The notes under the pieces: model-generated
The model's input: the letters and a program-made list of their open reading frames with translations, nothing else
The model's database searches: none
Told to the model about the DNA's origin: nothing
NCBI GenBank assembly: GCA_020633325.1
Contig: JACKDX010000001.1
Coordinates: forward strand, 806,001-870,000
Reading direction: 5' to 3'
From: Myxococcales bacterium
GTDB taxonomy: Bacteria; Myxococcota_A; Polyangia; Polyangiales; GCA-016699535
Length of the DNA: 64,000 nucleotides
Shown here: piece by piece, positions 33,103-40,769 of the stretch
How positions within the stretch are numbered: the stretch's first letter is position 1
Layout of the letters: each line of letters starts with the position of its first letter
Position numbers and translations under genes: made by a program

Positions 33103-34605
33103 TTACTCCGCAAACACCGCGCGGCCTTGCGCCCAGCTACGGAGCGCTTGTACTTTTTCCGACATCGTCACAGACAAAGGGCGGGTCAAGCCAATCTCCG
33201 CTTCCAAATCATCTTGTGTGAGTGCTCGATGCTCGGAAAAGGCCGCATAGAGTGCAGAGACGACCGCTTGTTCGAGTTCCGCGCCGCTGAAACCGTCCGT
33301 CAATCGACTGAGGGCCTCCAGGTCCAAGATGTCGGCTGAGTGCCCTCGGCGCCGAATATGCAGCTCCAATATTTGACGACGAGACTCGCCGCTCGGCAGA
33401 TCGATGAAAAATATCTCATCAAATCGGCCCTTGCGCATTAACTCTGGCGGAAGTTCAGAAATATTGTTGGACGTGGCAATCACGAAAACCTCAGCCTCCT
33501 TCTCCTGCATCCAAGACAGGAGAGTCCCAAATATACGCGAAGATACGCCGCCGTCCTGGCCTTGTGAATGGCCAAAAGCCTTTTCGATTTCATCGATCCA
33601 TAAAACGATCGGCGCCATGGCCTCGGCGGTCGCAATGGCGCGATTTAGATTCTTTTCGCTCTCGCCCACATACTTTTGGTAAAGGTTCGAGGGGTCGAGT
33701 CGGACTAACGGCAAGCCCCATTCTGCCGCCACCGCTTTAGCACATAGGCTCTTGCCGCACCCCTGCACACCGAAGAGCAGGATGCCCTTGGGCGCGGAAA
33801 GCCCGAATTGGTGCGCCCGAGTACTGTCCGAGAATACGGCGGAGCGTTGACGAAGCCACCGTTTGAGCGCACCAAGCCCTACGACATCATCAAGCTTAGT
33901 TTGGGTAGGGAAAAAATCCAACACACCGGAGCGCTCGATGGTTTCCTCCTTCGCCTTAAGTACTTCCGCGAGGGTATTGCCATCGAACCGCTGGGTCATG
34001 ACCACCACCTTGGTGATGACTTTCTGCACTTCAAGCAGCGATAGCCCGCGCAACGCACGCAGCAGCTTCCTAACTCCCTGCTCGTCCAAGGCGACCGCAA
34101 TGGGCATGCGGCTTCGGAGATCGCTTAGGAGTACGTTAAGATACTGGTGATATTCCTCTTCCGAGGGTGGGCGAAGTTCCACACGGGTAAATAGGTGAGC
34201 GAGTGCCGGGGGTAGCTCCAGGTGGCTCCCAGTCAGTATCAGGGCCGCTCGATGGCGTGCAAACCTTTGGTGCACCTCCTTGATGCGGGAAATGACCTCA
34301 CTTCGATTCGCATGAGTGAGAAAATCTTGAAAATAGTAGATGGCCTCGATATCCGAATTGAGCAAATGTTCCAGTGCTTGAACGGGGTCGGACGTGCCAT
34401 AAATGGCTTTCTGACCAACCTTGTGACGGACGAGCCCCTTGTGCTCCGTCCAACAGAAAAAGGGCATTCTGTGACGATCGGCCAAATGCTCCAGGAGTTT
34501 TGAGGCGCGTTGCTCATCGAGCGTCTCAAGAAAAATCAACGCATGATGTGCTTTGATGAGCAGCGCAACGTCGTCAAGTTGTTCTAAAGGCGCGACAGCT
34601 GGCAT
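33103..34605 (-). CDS. AAA-family ATPase, Ycf46-like
   Basis: A 500-residue protein. The C-terminal half is a AAA module: Walker A 'GVQGCGKS' near residue 278, Walker B 'VLWIDEIEKAF', sensor 1 'VIATSNN' and the arginine-containing 'RKGRFDEIFFIDLP' segment. The N-terminal half ('FLETLDEQRASKLLEHLAD', 'HRAALILTGSHLELPPAL') resembles a degenerate AAA module as found in cyanobacterial Ycf46, whose characteristic P-loop wording 'LLFGVQGCGKS' is present here. Role not established; AAA ATPases of this type act as remodelling factors. It is followed by the amidotransferase gene. Confidence 0.88.
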   Translation of the reverse strand: MPAVAPLEQLDDVALLIKAHHALIFLETLDEQRASKLLEHLADRHRMPFFCWTEHKGLVRHKVGQKAIYGTSDPVQALEHLLNSDIEAIYYFQDFLTHANRSEVISRIKEVHQRFARHRAALILTGSHLELPPALAHLFTRVELRPPSEEEYHQYLNVLLSDLRSRMPIAVALDEQGVRKLLRALRGLSLLEVQKVITKVVVMTQRFDGNTLAEVLKAKEETIERSGVLDFFPTQTKLDDVVGLGALKRWLRQRSAVFSDSTRAHQFGLSAPKGILLFGVQGCGKSLCAKAVAAEWGLPLVRLDPSNLYQKYVGESEKNLNRAIATAEAMAPIVLWIDEIEKAFGHSQGQDGGVSSRIFGTLLSWMQEKEAEVFVIATSNNISELPPELMRKGRFDEIFFIDLPSGESRRQILELHIRRRGHSADILDLEALSRLTDGFSGAELEQAVVSALYAAFSEHRALTQDDLEAEIGLTRPLSVTMSEKVQALRSWAQGRAVFAE

Positions 34606-34667
34606 GGTCTTGTATTGTACGGCATGGATTGCGAGTGGAACAATTCGCGGGAACCTAGCCGAATGGT

Positions 34668-35780
34668 TTAGTGTTTGCGGGGCTTCGCTTCTACGCGGTT
34701 GATGGCCTCGTCTTGTTGAATCGAATACCGTACCAGGGCACGCAAAATTTCATTGCGCTCAAGGTCTCCCACCAAGCGCTTGATGTCCTCGTACACAGAC
34801 GGGTCGACCAGGAGACCACCAAGCGTGCCGCGTCCCGCCCGCAAATCGCCACTGATGGCGCGGAAATCGGCACTGACTGCCGTGATATTCTCTAGGAGGT
34901 CTTCGGCCTTATTGCCGTAAAGAAGGTCGTGCACTGTGCTATCAGTGGTGCGAACATCGTGAAGCAATATGGATAACTCTCCTGTGGCGCCTGCAAGGTT
35001 GTGCAGCAGACGGGTACCCTCACGGCCATACACCAATTCGTGAGCGGCTCCTTTGCCGTGGCGAATTTCATCGGCCATTGAACGCACGGTATCTGAGGTC
35101 CTTGATAGATTTTCAGTGGTATGCCGCACGTGCGCGAGCGTATCTTCGATAGAGTTGGCTAAGGACTTGTCGGTAAACAAACGATGGACGACACCATCGC
35201 CATGTGCCGCGTATTGTAGCACCGTCGAGAGATTGTGTACGGTGGCTTGGAGATCCTTATGGAAGGCAGGTTCCGCCAAAGGCACGCTTGCGGCATGCAG
35301 GTTCTTTGCAAGCCCTTCCACATGCTGCAAAATCGGGCCGGCTTGTTTACTGAGATCCTGAATGGCCGAGAGCGGGTCACTGCTGATGCTGGTTTTGAGC
35401 GTTGAGCCGGGCGGAAGTCGCGGGTTGTCCGAGTGGCCCGCCGTGAGATCTACCAGGCGGTCGCCGAGCATGCCTTTACTCCCTATCGAGGCGACCGTGT
35501 CTGCGCGAATCAAGTCTTGCACACTGTGAATGACGCTGACTGTGACCCAAATCTTTCCGCTCGGCGTGATGGTCACGTCGCCAACGCTCCCGACATGAAC
35601 GCCGCCCATCTGCACGGGGCTTCCGGCCCGTAGACCAGCGACATCCTCAAATACGGCGCGGTATTCGGCTTTCGGGGAAAACACGTTCCGGCGATTGCCA
35701 ACGGAAAACACCACGATGGCGCCGATGCTCAACGCTACCATCACAAAAATACCAACCCGAAGCTCGCTCGTTTTTTTCAT
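34668..35780 (-). CDS. MCE-domain lipid-transport protein, MlaD-like
   Basis: A 370-residue protein with one N-terminal membrane helix (about residues 9-28) and an MCE domain at about residues 36-115 ('YRAVFEDVAGLRAGSPVQMGG'). A long helical, coiled region with repeating 'TVHNLSTVLQYA', 'SIEDTLAHVRHTTENL' follows. This is the MlaD/MCE substrate-binding subunit that carries phospholipid across the periplasm with a permease and ATPase. The ATPase gene is directly upstream with a five-base gap. No MlaE permease gene is in the window. Length is longer than enteric MlaD because of the helical extension, as usual for YrbD-like proteins in this group. Confidence 0.9.
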   Translation of the reverse strand: MKKTSELRVGIFVMVALSIGAIVVFSVGNRRNVFSPKAEYRAVFEDVAGLRAGSPVQMGGVHVGSVGDVTITPSGKIWVTVSVIHSVQDLIRADTVASIGSKGMLGDRLVDLTAGHSDNPRLPPGSTLKTSISSDPLSAIQDLSKQAGPILQHVEGLAKNLHAASVPLAEPAFHKDLQATVHNLSTVLQYAAHGDGVVHRLFTDKSLANSIEDTLAHVRHTTENLSRTSDTVRSMADEIRHGKGAAHELVYGREGTRLLHNLAGATGELSILLHDVRTTDSTVHDLLYGNKAEDLLENITAVSADFRAISGDLRAGRGTLGGLLVDPSVYEDIKRLVGDLERNEILRALVRYSIQQDEAINRVEAKPRKH

Positions 35781-35785
35781 AACAT

Positions 35786-36559
35786 TTAAAAAGCATCTCG
35801 CAGGAGTGTCTCAGAATCCTCGTCTTCAGGAGCGTGGCCCTCAATAAAACCCCGGACCTGGGGATCGCTGCTGTTGCGCATCTCGTCGGGACTGCCCGTA
35901 AATATCACACGGCCCTCGTGGATCATGGCAATGCGATCGCTGACGAAACTCGCACTATGCATGTCGTGAGTCACCACGACGGAAGTCACATGGAGCTGCT
36001 CTTGGAGCCTCACAATAAGGCGATTGATACGCGTTGTATTGATCGGGTCAAGCCCAGTCGTAGGTTCATCATACAACAGGACCTCGGGCCGTGTAGCAAT
36101 GGCGCGGGCCAATGCCACCCGCTTTTTCATGCCTCCTGATAAATCGGACGGCATCATTGCTTCGATGCCGACGAGTCCCACGTACGCCAAGGCCTCGGCC
36201 ACCCTTTCGGAGATTTGTGGCTCCGTGAAGCGCTCGTGCTCTCTCAGTCCATAGGCCACATTCTCCCGCACTGTGAGAGAGTCGAAGAGCGCGGAGCCCT
36301 GGAACAGCATACCAATGCGCTTCCGAACAGGGGCGAACTCGATTTCCGACAAACCGGTAAGCTCTTTGCCATCAAAGAAAATGTGACCCGAGTCGGGCGG
36401 CAAGAGGCCGATCAGCAGTTTCAAGAGTACGCTCTTACCCTGGCCAGATCCGCCGATGATACCTAGGGCTTCACCACGGTTAATGTGAAGATTCAGGTCA
36501 TTGTACACGCGTTTCGGGCCGAAGGACTTCCGAATGTGCTCGAACTCGATCCACGCCAC
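35786..36559 (-). CDS. ABC transporter ATP-binding protein, MlaF-like
   Basis: GTG 36559 gives a 257-residue protein starting 'MAWIEFEHIRKSFG', the normal start of an MlaF-type ATPase; the longer frame to 36703 would overlap the dodecin gene. Walker A 'GGSGQGKSVLL', the family-typical 'GMLFQGSALFDSLTV' Q-loop, signature 'DLSGGMKKRVALARA', Walker B 'LLYDEPTTGLDP' and the H-loop 'VVTHDM' are complete. It should power MCE-type lipid transport with the MlaD-like protein encoded five bases downstream. The partner permease MlaE must lie elsewhere. Confidence 0.9.
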   Translation of the reverse strand: MAWIEFEHIRKSFGPKRVYNDLNLHINRGEALGIIGGSGQGKSVLLKLLIGLLPPDSGHIFFDGKELTGLSEIEFAPVRKRIGMLFQGSALFDSLTVRENVAYGLREHERFTEPQISERVAEALAYVGLVGIEAMMPSDLSGGMKKRVALARAIATRPEVLLYDEPTTGLDPINTTRINRLIVRLQEQLHVTSVVVTHDMHSASFVSDRIAMIHEGRVIFTGSPDEMRNSSDPQVRGFIEGHAPEDEDSETLLRDAF

Positions 36560-36674
36560 GCGCCGCAGTATATACGGTTTTCTGTGGCGCGGGTGGTAGA
36601 ACGCGTGGAGTTTGAACCTTGTTTGCGCTGCCCCTTTGGCGTACGCTCGCCGTCCCATCAACAAGGAGGAACAC

Positions 36675-36878
36675 ATGAGCGTTGCCAAAGTTACCGAGAT
36701 CACATCGCAGTCATCGAAGAGTTTCGAGGATGCCGTTCAGACGGGAATTGCGCGTGCATCGAAGACCCTGCAAGGGATACAAAGCGCTTGGATCAAAGAG
36801 CAAAAGGTGCTGGTGGAAAATGGAAAGGTGGCCGGTTACCGGGTGCATATGAAGGTGACATTTGTATTAAATGATTGA
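36675..36878 (+). CDS. dodecin-family flavin-binding protein
   Basis: ATG 36675 follows the strong ribosome site AAGGAGGA (36663-36670). The 67-residue product 'MSVAKVTEITSQSSKSFEDA' has the dodecin fold order: a short strand, a helix ('DAVQTGIARASKTL') and two long strands ('WIKEQKVLVENGKVAGYRVHMKVTFVL'). Trp in the second strand is the flavin-stacking residue in this family. Dodecins assemble into hollow dodecamers that store flavin or flavin-like ligands. It is a stand-alone gene; a perfect palindrome lies 5 bases after its stop. Confidence 0.9.
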   Translation: MSVAKVTEITSQSSKSFEDAVQTGIARASKTLQGIQSAWIKEQKVLVENGKVAGYRVHMKVTFVLND

Positions 36879-36883
36879 AGCCT

Positions 36884-36899
36884 CACTGTAATTACAGTG
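36884..36899. repeat. 16-base perfect palindrome
   Basis: CACTGTAATTACAGTG reads the same on both strands. It lies between the convergent dodecin and zinc-ribbon genes. There is no T tract on either side, so a dimer-binding operator or a weak bidirectional hairpin are both possible. Confidence 0.6.
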
Positions 36900-36993
36900 G
36901 GGACACAATTGGGCCGCCATGCTCATTGTTGTAGGGATCTCCATAGCTTGAGGCGCCCCCTGGCAACTATAGCCTGAGGTTTTTGGCCCAGCG

Positions 36994-37890
36994 TTAAGGG
37001 GTGAGGGTCTCTAAATGCTCCAGGCGAAGGATCTGGAATTGTGGATCGGCGTAAGGAAGCGTGCATCCGATTACCAGAGCTTGACCGGAGCGGACCTGGA
37101 TGCATGCGTTAGGCGGTATTCTGGCGGCCTCGGCGACTTTGGCGAGAGGCGTGCCCGATAGTACTTGGGCGCGGGACAAGTCGGGCGTCAAAAGGACGTG
37201 AAGCGCGCGCTCTGAAATGGTGGGCGCCTGCGCGAGGAGCGTTTCACGAACACTGGGATGAAAGTATTGGGCGGCAGCGGCGCATCGATCGAGGCCGCAT
37301 TGGGTGCGAACGGCGTGAAGCGCAATCCCCATGCGCAATCGCCCCGTTTCGGCTTCTAGCTTGTGTGCGAAAGATGTTTGCGCATGTCGATTATCGCGCA
37401 TCGCCTTCCACGCATACGCGCCAGCGATGGCGGCACCCGTAACAGCCAAAAGCGTGAGGACAAGCAATACCCATACGACCGTCGTCTTGGGCGCGGGCCT
37501 TTGGCTGACAAATGCGCCGCCAGGCCATTCCGAAGACACGGTCGGGCGGGGCGGAAAACTGTCACCGGATGATGGCACGGTGCCCTTAGCAGGCTGGGTG
37601 CGCCGTGGGGCAGGCATCGACGGGGGCGTCAGCGGTGGGCTGGGCGGTGCAGGTTGGGAACCAGCTGTCGGCAGCGAGCCCATAAGCATGGTGCCATGGG
37701 CAGCCTTGCCGGATTCCTTCTGTGATTTCGCGTTTTCCGAGGGTCTAGCCTGGGCGGGGCTGATAAGCATCGTGCCCTTGAACATACCGGCGCCGGCCGA
37801 CCTGCGCGGCTTAATGTCCGCCTCACAACTGGTGCAGCGTGACGCGTCATCCGCGTTTTTCAAGCCGCAGTTCGAGCAATAAACCGCCAC
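36994..37890 (-). CDS. zinc-ribbon membrane protein with GTML-type Thr motifs
   Basis: GTG 37890 was chosen because a perfect ribosome site (AAGGAGG on the minus strand) precedes it by a few bases; the longer frame would start in that site. The 298-residue product begins with a zinc ribbon ('YCSNCG' then 'CTSCEA'). A Pro-rich, low-complexity stretch with 'FKGTMLIS' and 'HGTMLMG' motifs follows, then one membrane helix (about residues 145-170), then an external domain ('HAVRTQCGLDRCAAAAQYF'). The GTML motifs look like phosphothreonine sites that FHA domains bind, which fits the kinase-rich context, but no FHA protein is visible here. Function not known. Confidence 0.75.
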   Translation of the reverse strand: MAVYCSNCGLKNADDASRCTSCEADIKPRRSAGAGMFKGTMLISPAQARPSENAKSQKESGKAAHGTMLMGSLPTAGSQPAPPSPPLTPPSMPAPRRTQPAKGTVPSSGDSFPPRPTVSSEWPGGAFVSQRPAPKTTVVWVLLVLTLLAVTGAAIAGAYAWKAMRDNRHAQTSFAHKLEAETGRLRMGIALHAVRTQCGLDRCAAAAQYFHPSVRETLLAQAPTISERALHVLLTPDLSRAQVLSGTPLAKVAEAARIPPNACIQVRSGQALVIGCTLPYADPQFQILRLEHLETLTP

Positions 37891-38032
37891 TGCTTCCTCC
37901 TTAGGATCAATCCTCAACCAGCGTACCTATGCCAGGGGTCAAATACAACTTCTGCGAATGTTTTGCGCGGTGAATGCGCATTAAGGGTGGGCTTGTCCCA
38001 AGACCGTGGCAGTGGTAAAGCGCGGCTCTCCC

Positions 38033-38515
38033 ATGCCTTTTGCCCTTAGCGATGAACGCGAGAGGAAAGTCGACGAGCTACTCTCGCGGTATCCCACAAA
38101 GCGCGCAGCGTGCCTTTCGGTGTTGCACCTTTGTCAAGAGCAGGAGGGCTGGGTGAGCCCCGAGGTGATCCTTTACGTCGCTCAACGATTGTCGATGACA
38201 ACAAGCGAAGTCGAAGGCGTCGTGACATTTTACTCGCTCTATCATCAGGAAAAAGTGGCGCCTCACGTGATCTGGGTCTGCCGCACGCTGTCCTGTGAGC
38301 TTCGAGGCGCAAAAGCGATTCAGGAACATCTTGAGAAACGTCTCGGATGTGTGGCGAATCAGACCAGTCCCGACGGCAAGTTCACCTTGCTTAAAGCAGA
38401 GTGTCTGGCGGCCTGTGGCCAAGCGCCCATGATCCAACTTGACGATAAGTACTATGAGAATCTGACAGTTGAACGGCTCGATGAGCTGTTGGCGGAGTAC
38501 GGATCTGATGGTTGA
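38033..38515 (+). CDS. nuoE: NADH-quinone oxidoreductase subunit E (24 kDa)
   Basis: A 160-residue thioredoxin-like subunit that binds the N1a 2Fe-2S cluster in the NADH module of complex I. The four cluster ligands are visible: 'VCRTLSC' (Cys-x4-Cys) and 'ECLAACG' (Cys-x3-Cys). N-terminal 'LSRYPTKRAACLSVLHLCQE' matches the family. ATG 38033 was chosen; GTG at 38006 in the same frame would add nine residues. It is the first gene of a partial nuo operon and overlaps nuoF by eight bases. Confidence 0.94.
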   Translation: MPFALSDERERKVDELLSRYPTKRAACLSVLHLCQEQEGWVSPEVILYVAQRLSMTTSEVEGVVTFYSLYHQEKVAPHVIWVCRTLSCELRGAKAIQEHLEKRLGCVANQTSPDGKFTLLKAECLAACGQAPMIQLDDKYYENLTVERLDELLAEYGSDG

Positions 38516-39884
38516 GCCATCTGCCATCTTGACCGATCGTTACGGCCTTGAACGCAGCTGGACGCTCGAAGTAGCTGAAGGCGCCGGGGCTTATACCGTG
38601 GCCAAAGACGTACTCGCTACGAAGTTGCCCGCGGACGTCATTACGGAGGTAAAAGCGGCCAACATACGTGGCCGTGGCGGCGCTGGATTTCCTGCAGGGG
38701 TCAAATGGGGATTTATCCGTCCTCAGCCTGGCGAGATAGTGTATCTGGTGGTGAATGCAGATGAAGGGGAACCGGGCACATTTAAAGATCGCACCATTAT
38801 GGAGAACGATCCGCATCGGCTCATCGAGGGATGCATCCTGACGTGCTATGCGGTGGGGGCCCATGTCGCGTACATCTATGTGCGCCATGAGCTCCAGCTC
38901 AGCGTCCATAGGCTCGAAGAAGCCATCAAAGAAGCGTACGCCAAGGGGTATCTCGGCTCCCGGGTCTTTGGGAATGAATACCGGATTGAGATATACGTGC
39001 ATGTCGGGGCGGGTGCATATATTTGTGGCGAGGAAACCGGGCTGCTTAACTCGCTTGAAGGAAAGCGGGGCGAGCCTCGGCTAAAGCCGCCGTTTCCTGC
39101 GCAGAAGGGCGCGTTTGGCCAGCCAACGTTGGTGAACAACGTCGAGACGCTGGCGGCGGTGCCGGACATTTTGCGGATGGGCGGCAGTCAATGGTCTTCG
39201 CTAAGCCGTTTGCCGGGGGATGGTGGCGTACGGCTGTACGGCGTGAGCGGTCATGTCAAGCGGCCGGGTATCTACGAAGGGCCAGTCGGGGTGACGCTTC
39301 GAGAGCTCATTGATGACTTTGGCGGCGGCATGCTGCATGAGGATAGGCCACTCAAGGCGGTGATCCCCGGCGGCTCATCGACGCCGGTCATCAAGCCCGG
39401 CGATACTGTTCATGCGCCCAATCCCGAGCATCCGCTCCATGCATGGCACGGCAAAAGCCATATTGATGTGCCGATGGGCGTCGATACATTTCGCGCATTA
39501 GGAACGATGTTGGGAACCTGTTGCGCGATTGTCATGGATTCCTCGGTCAACATGGTGGAGGCGTGTCACAACCTGATGCGGTTTTATAAGCACGAATCCT
39601 GCGGGCAGTGTACGCCGTGTCGAGAAGGCACGGGGTGGCTTGTTGACGTGCTCACGAGGATTCGAGCTGGCCAAGCCCGAGCGACCGATGTCGATTTGCT
39701 TGTGGATATTTCCAACAACATGATGGGGAACACGATCTGCGCATTTGCCGATGGGACGGCAATGCCCATGTTGGCGTTTATCCAAAAGTTTCGTGATGAA
39801 TTCCTGCACGCGATGGATACCCCGCGATCCTCGGATCCTATGGATGATTCCGCGCCTAAGCGGGGGATTGGACATGCCGCATGA
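38508..39884 (+). CDS. nuoF: NADH-quinone oxidoreductase subunit F (51 kDa)
   Basis: A 458-residue flavoprotein that oxidises NADH in complex I. 'GRGGAGFPAG' near residue 60 binds NADH/FMN, 'NADEGEPGTFKDR' follows, 'GEETGLLNSLEGKRGEPRLKPPFPA' is the conserved FMN-site block, and 'ESCGQCTPCREG' near residue 365 with a later Cys ligates the N3 4Fe-4S cluster. Start ATG 38508 overlaps nuoE. Unlike the usual order, the next gene is nuoJ and no nuoG follows. Confidence 0.96.
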   Translation: MVEPSAILTDRYGLERSWTLEVAEGAGAYTVAKDVLATKLPADVITEVKAANIRGRGGAGFPAGVKWGFIRPQPGEIVYLVVNADEGEPGTFKDRTIMENDPHRLIEGCILTCYAVGAHVAYIYVRHELQLSVHRLEEAIKEAYAKGYLGSRVFGNEYRIEIYVHVGAGAYICGEETGLLNSLEGKRGEPRLKPPFPAQKGAFGQPTLVNNVETLAAVPDILRMGGSQWSSLSRLPGDGGVRLYGVSGHVKRPGIYEGPVGVTLRELIDDFGGGMLHEDRPLKAVIPGGSSTPVIKPGDTVHAPNPEHPLHAWHGKSHIDVPMGVDTFRALGTMLGTCCAIVMDSSVNMVEACHNLMRFYKHESCGQCTPCREGTGWLVDVLTRIRAGQARATDVDLLVDISNNMMGNTICAFADGTAMPMLAFIQKFRDEFLHAMDTPRSSDPMDDSAPKRGIGHAA

Positions 39885-40456
39885 GTAGCTTTGGGAACGT
39901 GTTCTTTGCGGTTTGCGCAACGCTGGCTCTTGCGTCGGCCATTGGCACCGTCACCCTGAGGAGCCCCTTGCGGGCGGCGGTGGCGCTTCTATTCCATATT
40001 ATTGCCCTGGCGGGACTTTATCTCACGCTACATGCCCATTTGTTGGCTGCATTGCAGCTGCTTGTGTATGCGGGTGCAATCGTCGTGTTGTTTGTGTTTG
40101 TGATTATGTTGTTGGGTGCGGGCGCTGTGACCCGCGGCACCTATCGTGGATTGATCGTGAGAAGCTTGGGAGCGGGTGTCATGGCATTAGTCACAGCCGC
40201 GCTCGTGATGGTAGCGTTATCTGTGCAGAGCGCTCCCCGTGCCATCGCCTATTGCGACGAAGCGCGGTCGCCAAGTTGTGCAATATTCGGTGGTGTGAGG
40301 GCGGTGGCCCGAGAGCTCTTTGGCCAGCGTAATGCGCTGGGCGCGGTCGATGGCGCGGTGATTCCGTTTGAGCTTGTGTCAGTGTTGTTGCTGGTTGCCG
40401 TGGTCGGGGTTATTGCCGTCGCCAAAGGTCGGCGCGTGCCGGCGGGTGACAAATGA
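39881..40456 (+). CDS. nuoJ: NADH-quinone oxidoreductase subunit J
   Basis: A 191-residue membrane subunit with five hydrophobic segments, including 'ALQLLVYAGAIVVLFVFVIMLLGAG', the typical NuoJ third helix with its pi-bulge region. It overlaps both neighbours by four bases (ATGA), implying translational coupling. Between the fourth and fifth helices there is a loop of about 45 residues with two Cys ('YCDEARSPSCAIFG'), a little longer than in E. coli NuoJ. Works in the proton-pumping arm of complex I. Confidence 0.93.
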   Translation: MSSFGNVFFAVCATLALASAIGTVTLRSPLRAAVALLFHIIALAGLYLTLHAHLLAALQLLVYAGAIVVLFVFVIMLLGAGAVTRGTYRGLIVRSLGAGVMALVTAALVMVALSVQSAPRAIAYCDEARSPSCAIFGGVRAVARELFGQRNALGAVDGAVIPFELVSVLLLVAVVGVIAVAKGRRVPAGDK

Positions 40457-40755
40457 GCTTGGGCCATTATCTCGCGCTTTCATGTGTGATTTTCGGCATT
40501 GGTGCCATTGGTTTTTTAACCCGTCGGAACATGCTCATTCAGCTCATGTCGATTGAGTTGATGTTAAACGCCGTTAACCTCACCTTGATCGCATTCAATA
40601 GGTGGATGCCTGAAAACCACACAGGCCAGCTATTTGCATTTTTTGTCATTGCCATTGCAGCCGCGGAAGCCTCGGTGGGCCTAGCGATTATCATTAGCTT
40701 GTTCCGCCTCCGTCAAGGAATTCGAAGTGACGAAGCTAATCTCCTAAAACACTAG
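40453..40755 (+). CDS. nuoK: NADH-quinone oxidoreductase subunit K
   Basis: A 100-residue protein with three membrane helices. 'IQLMSIELMLNAVNLTLIAF' contains the key glutamate of helix 2, and 'AIAAAEASVGLAIIISLFR' the second conserved glutamate. Length and order after nuoJ are canonical. It overlaps nuoJ by four bases. Confidence 0.95.
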   Translation: MSLGHYLALSCVIFGIGAIGFLTRRNMLIQLMSIELMLNAVNLTLIAFNRWMPENHTGQLFAFFVIAIAAAEASVGLAIIISLFRLRQGIRSDEANLLKH

Positions 40756-40769
40756 TCAGAGTCTCAATT

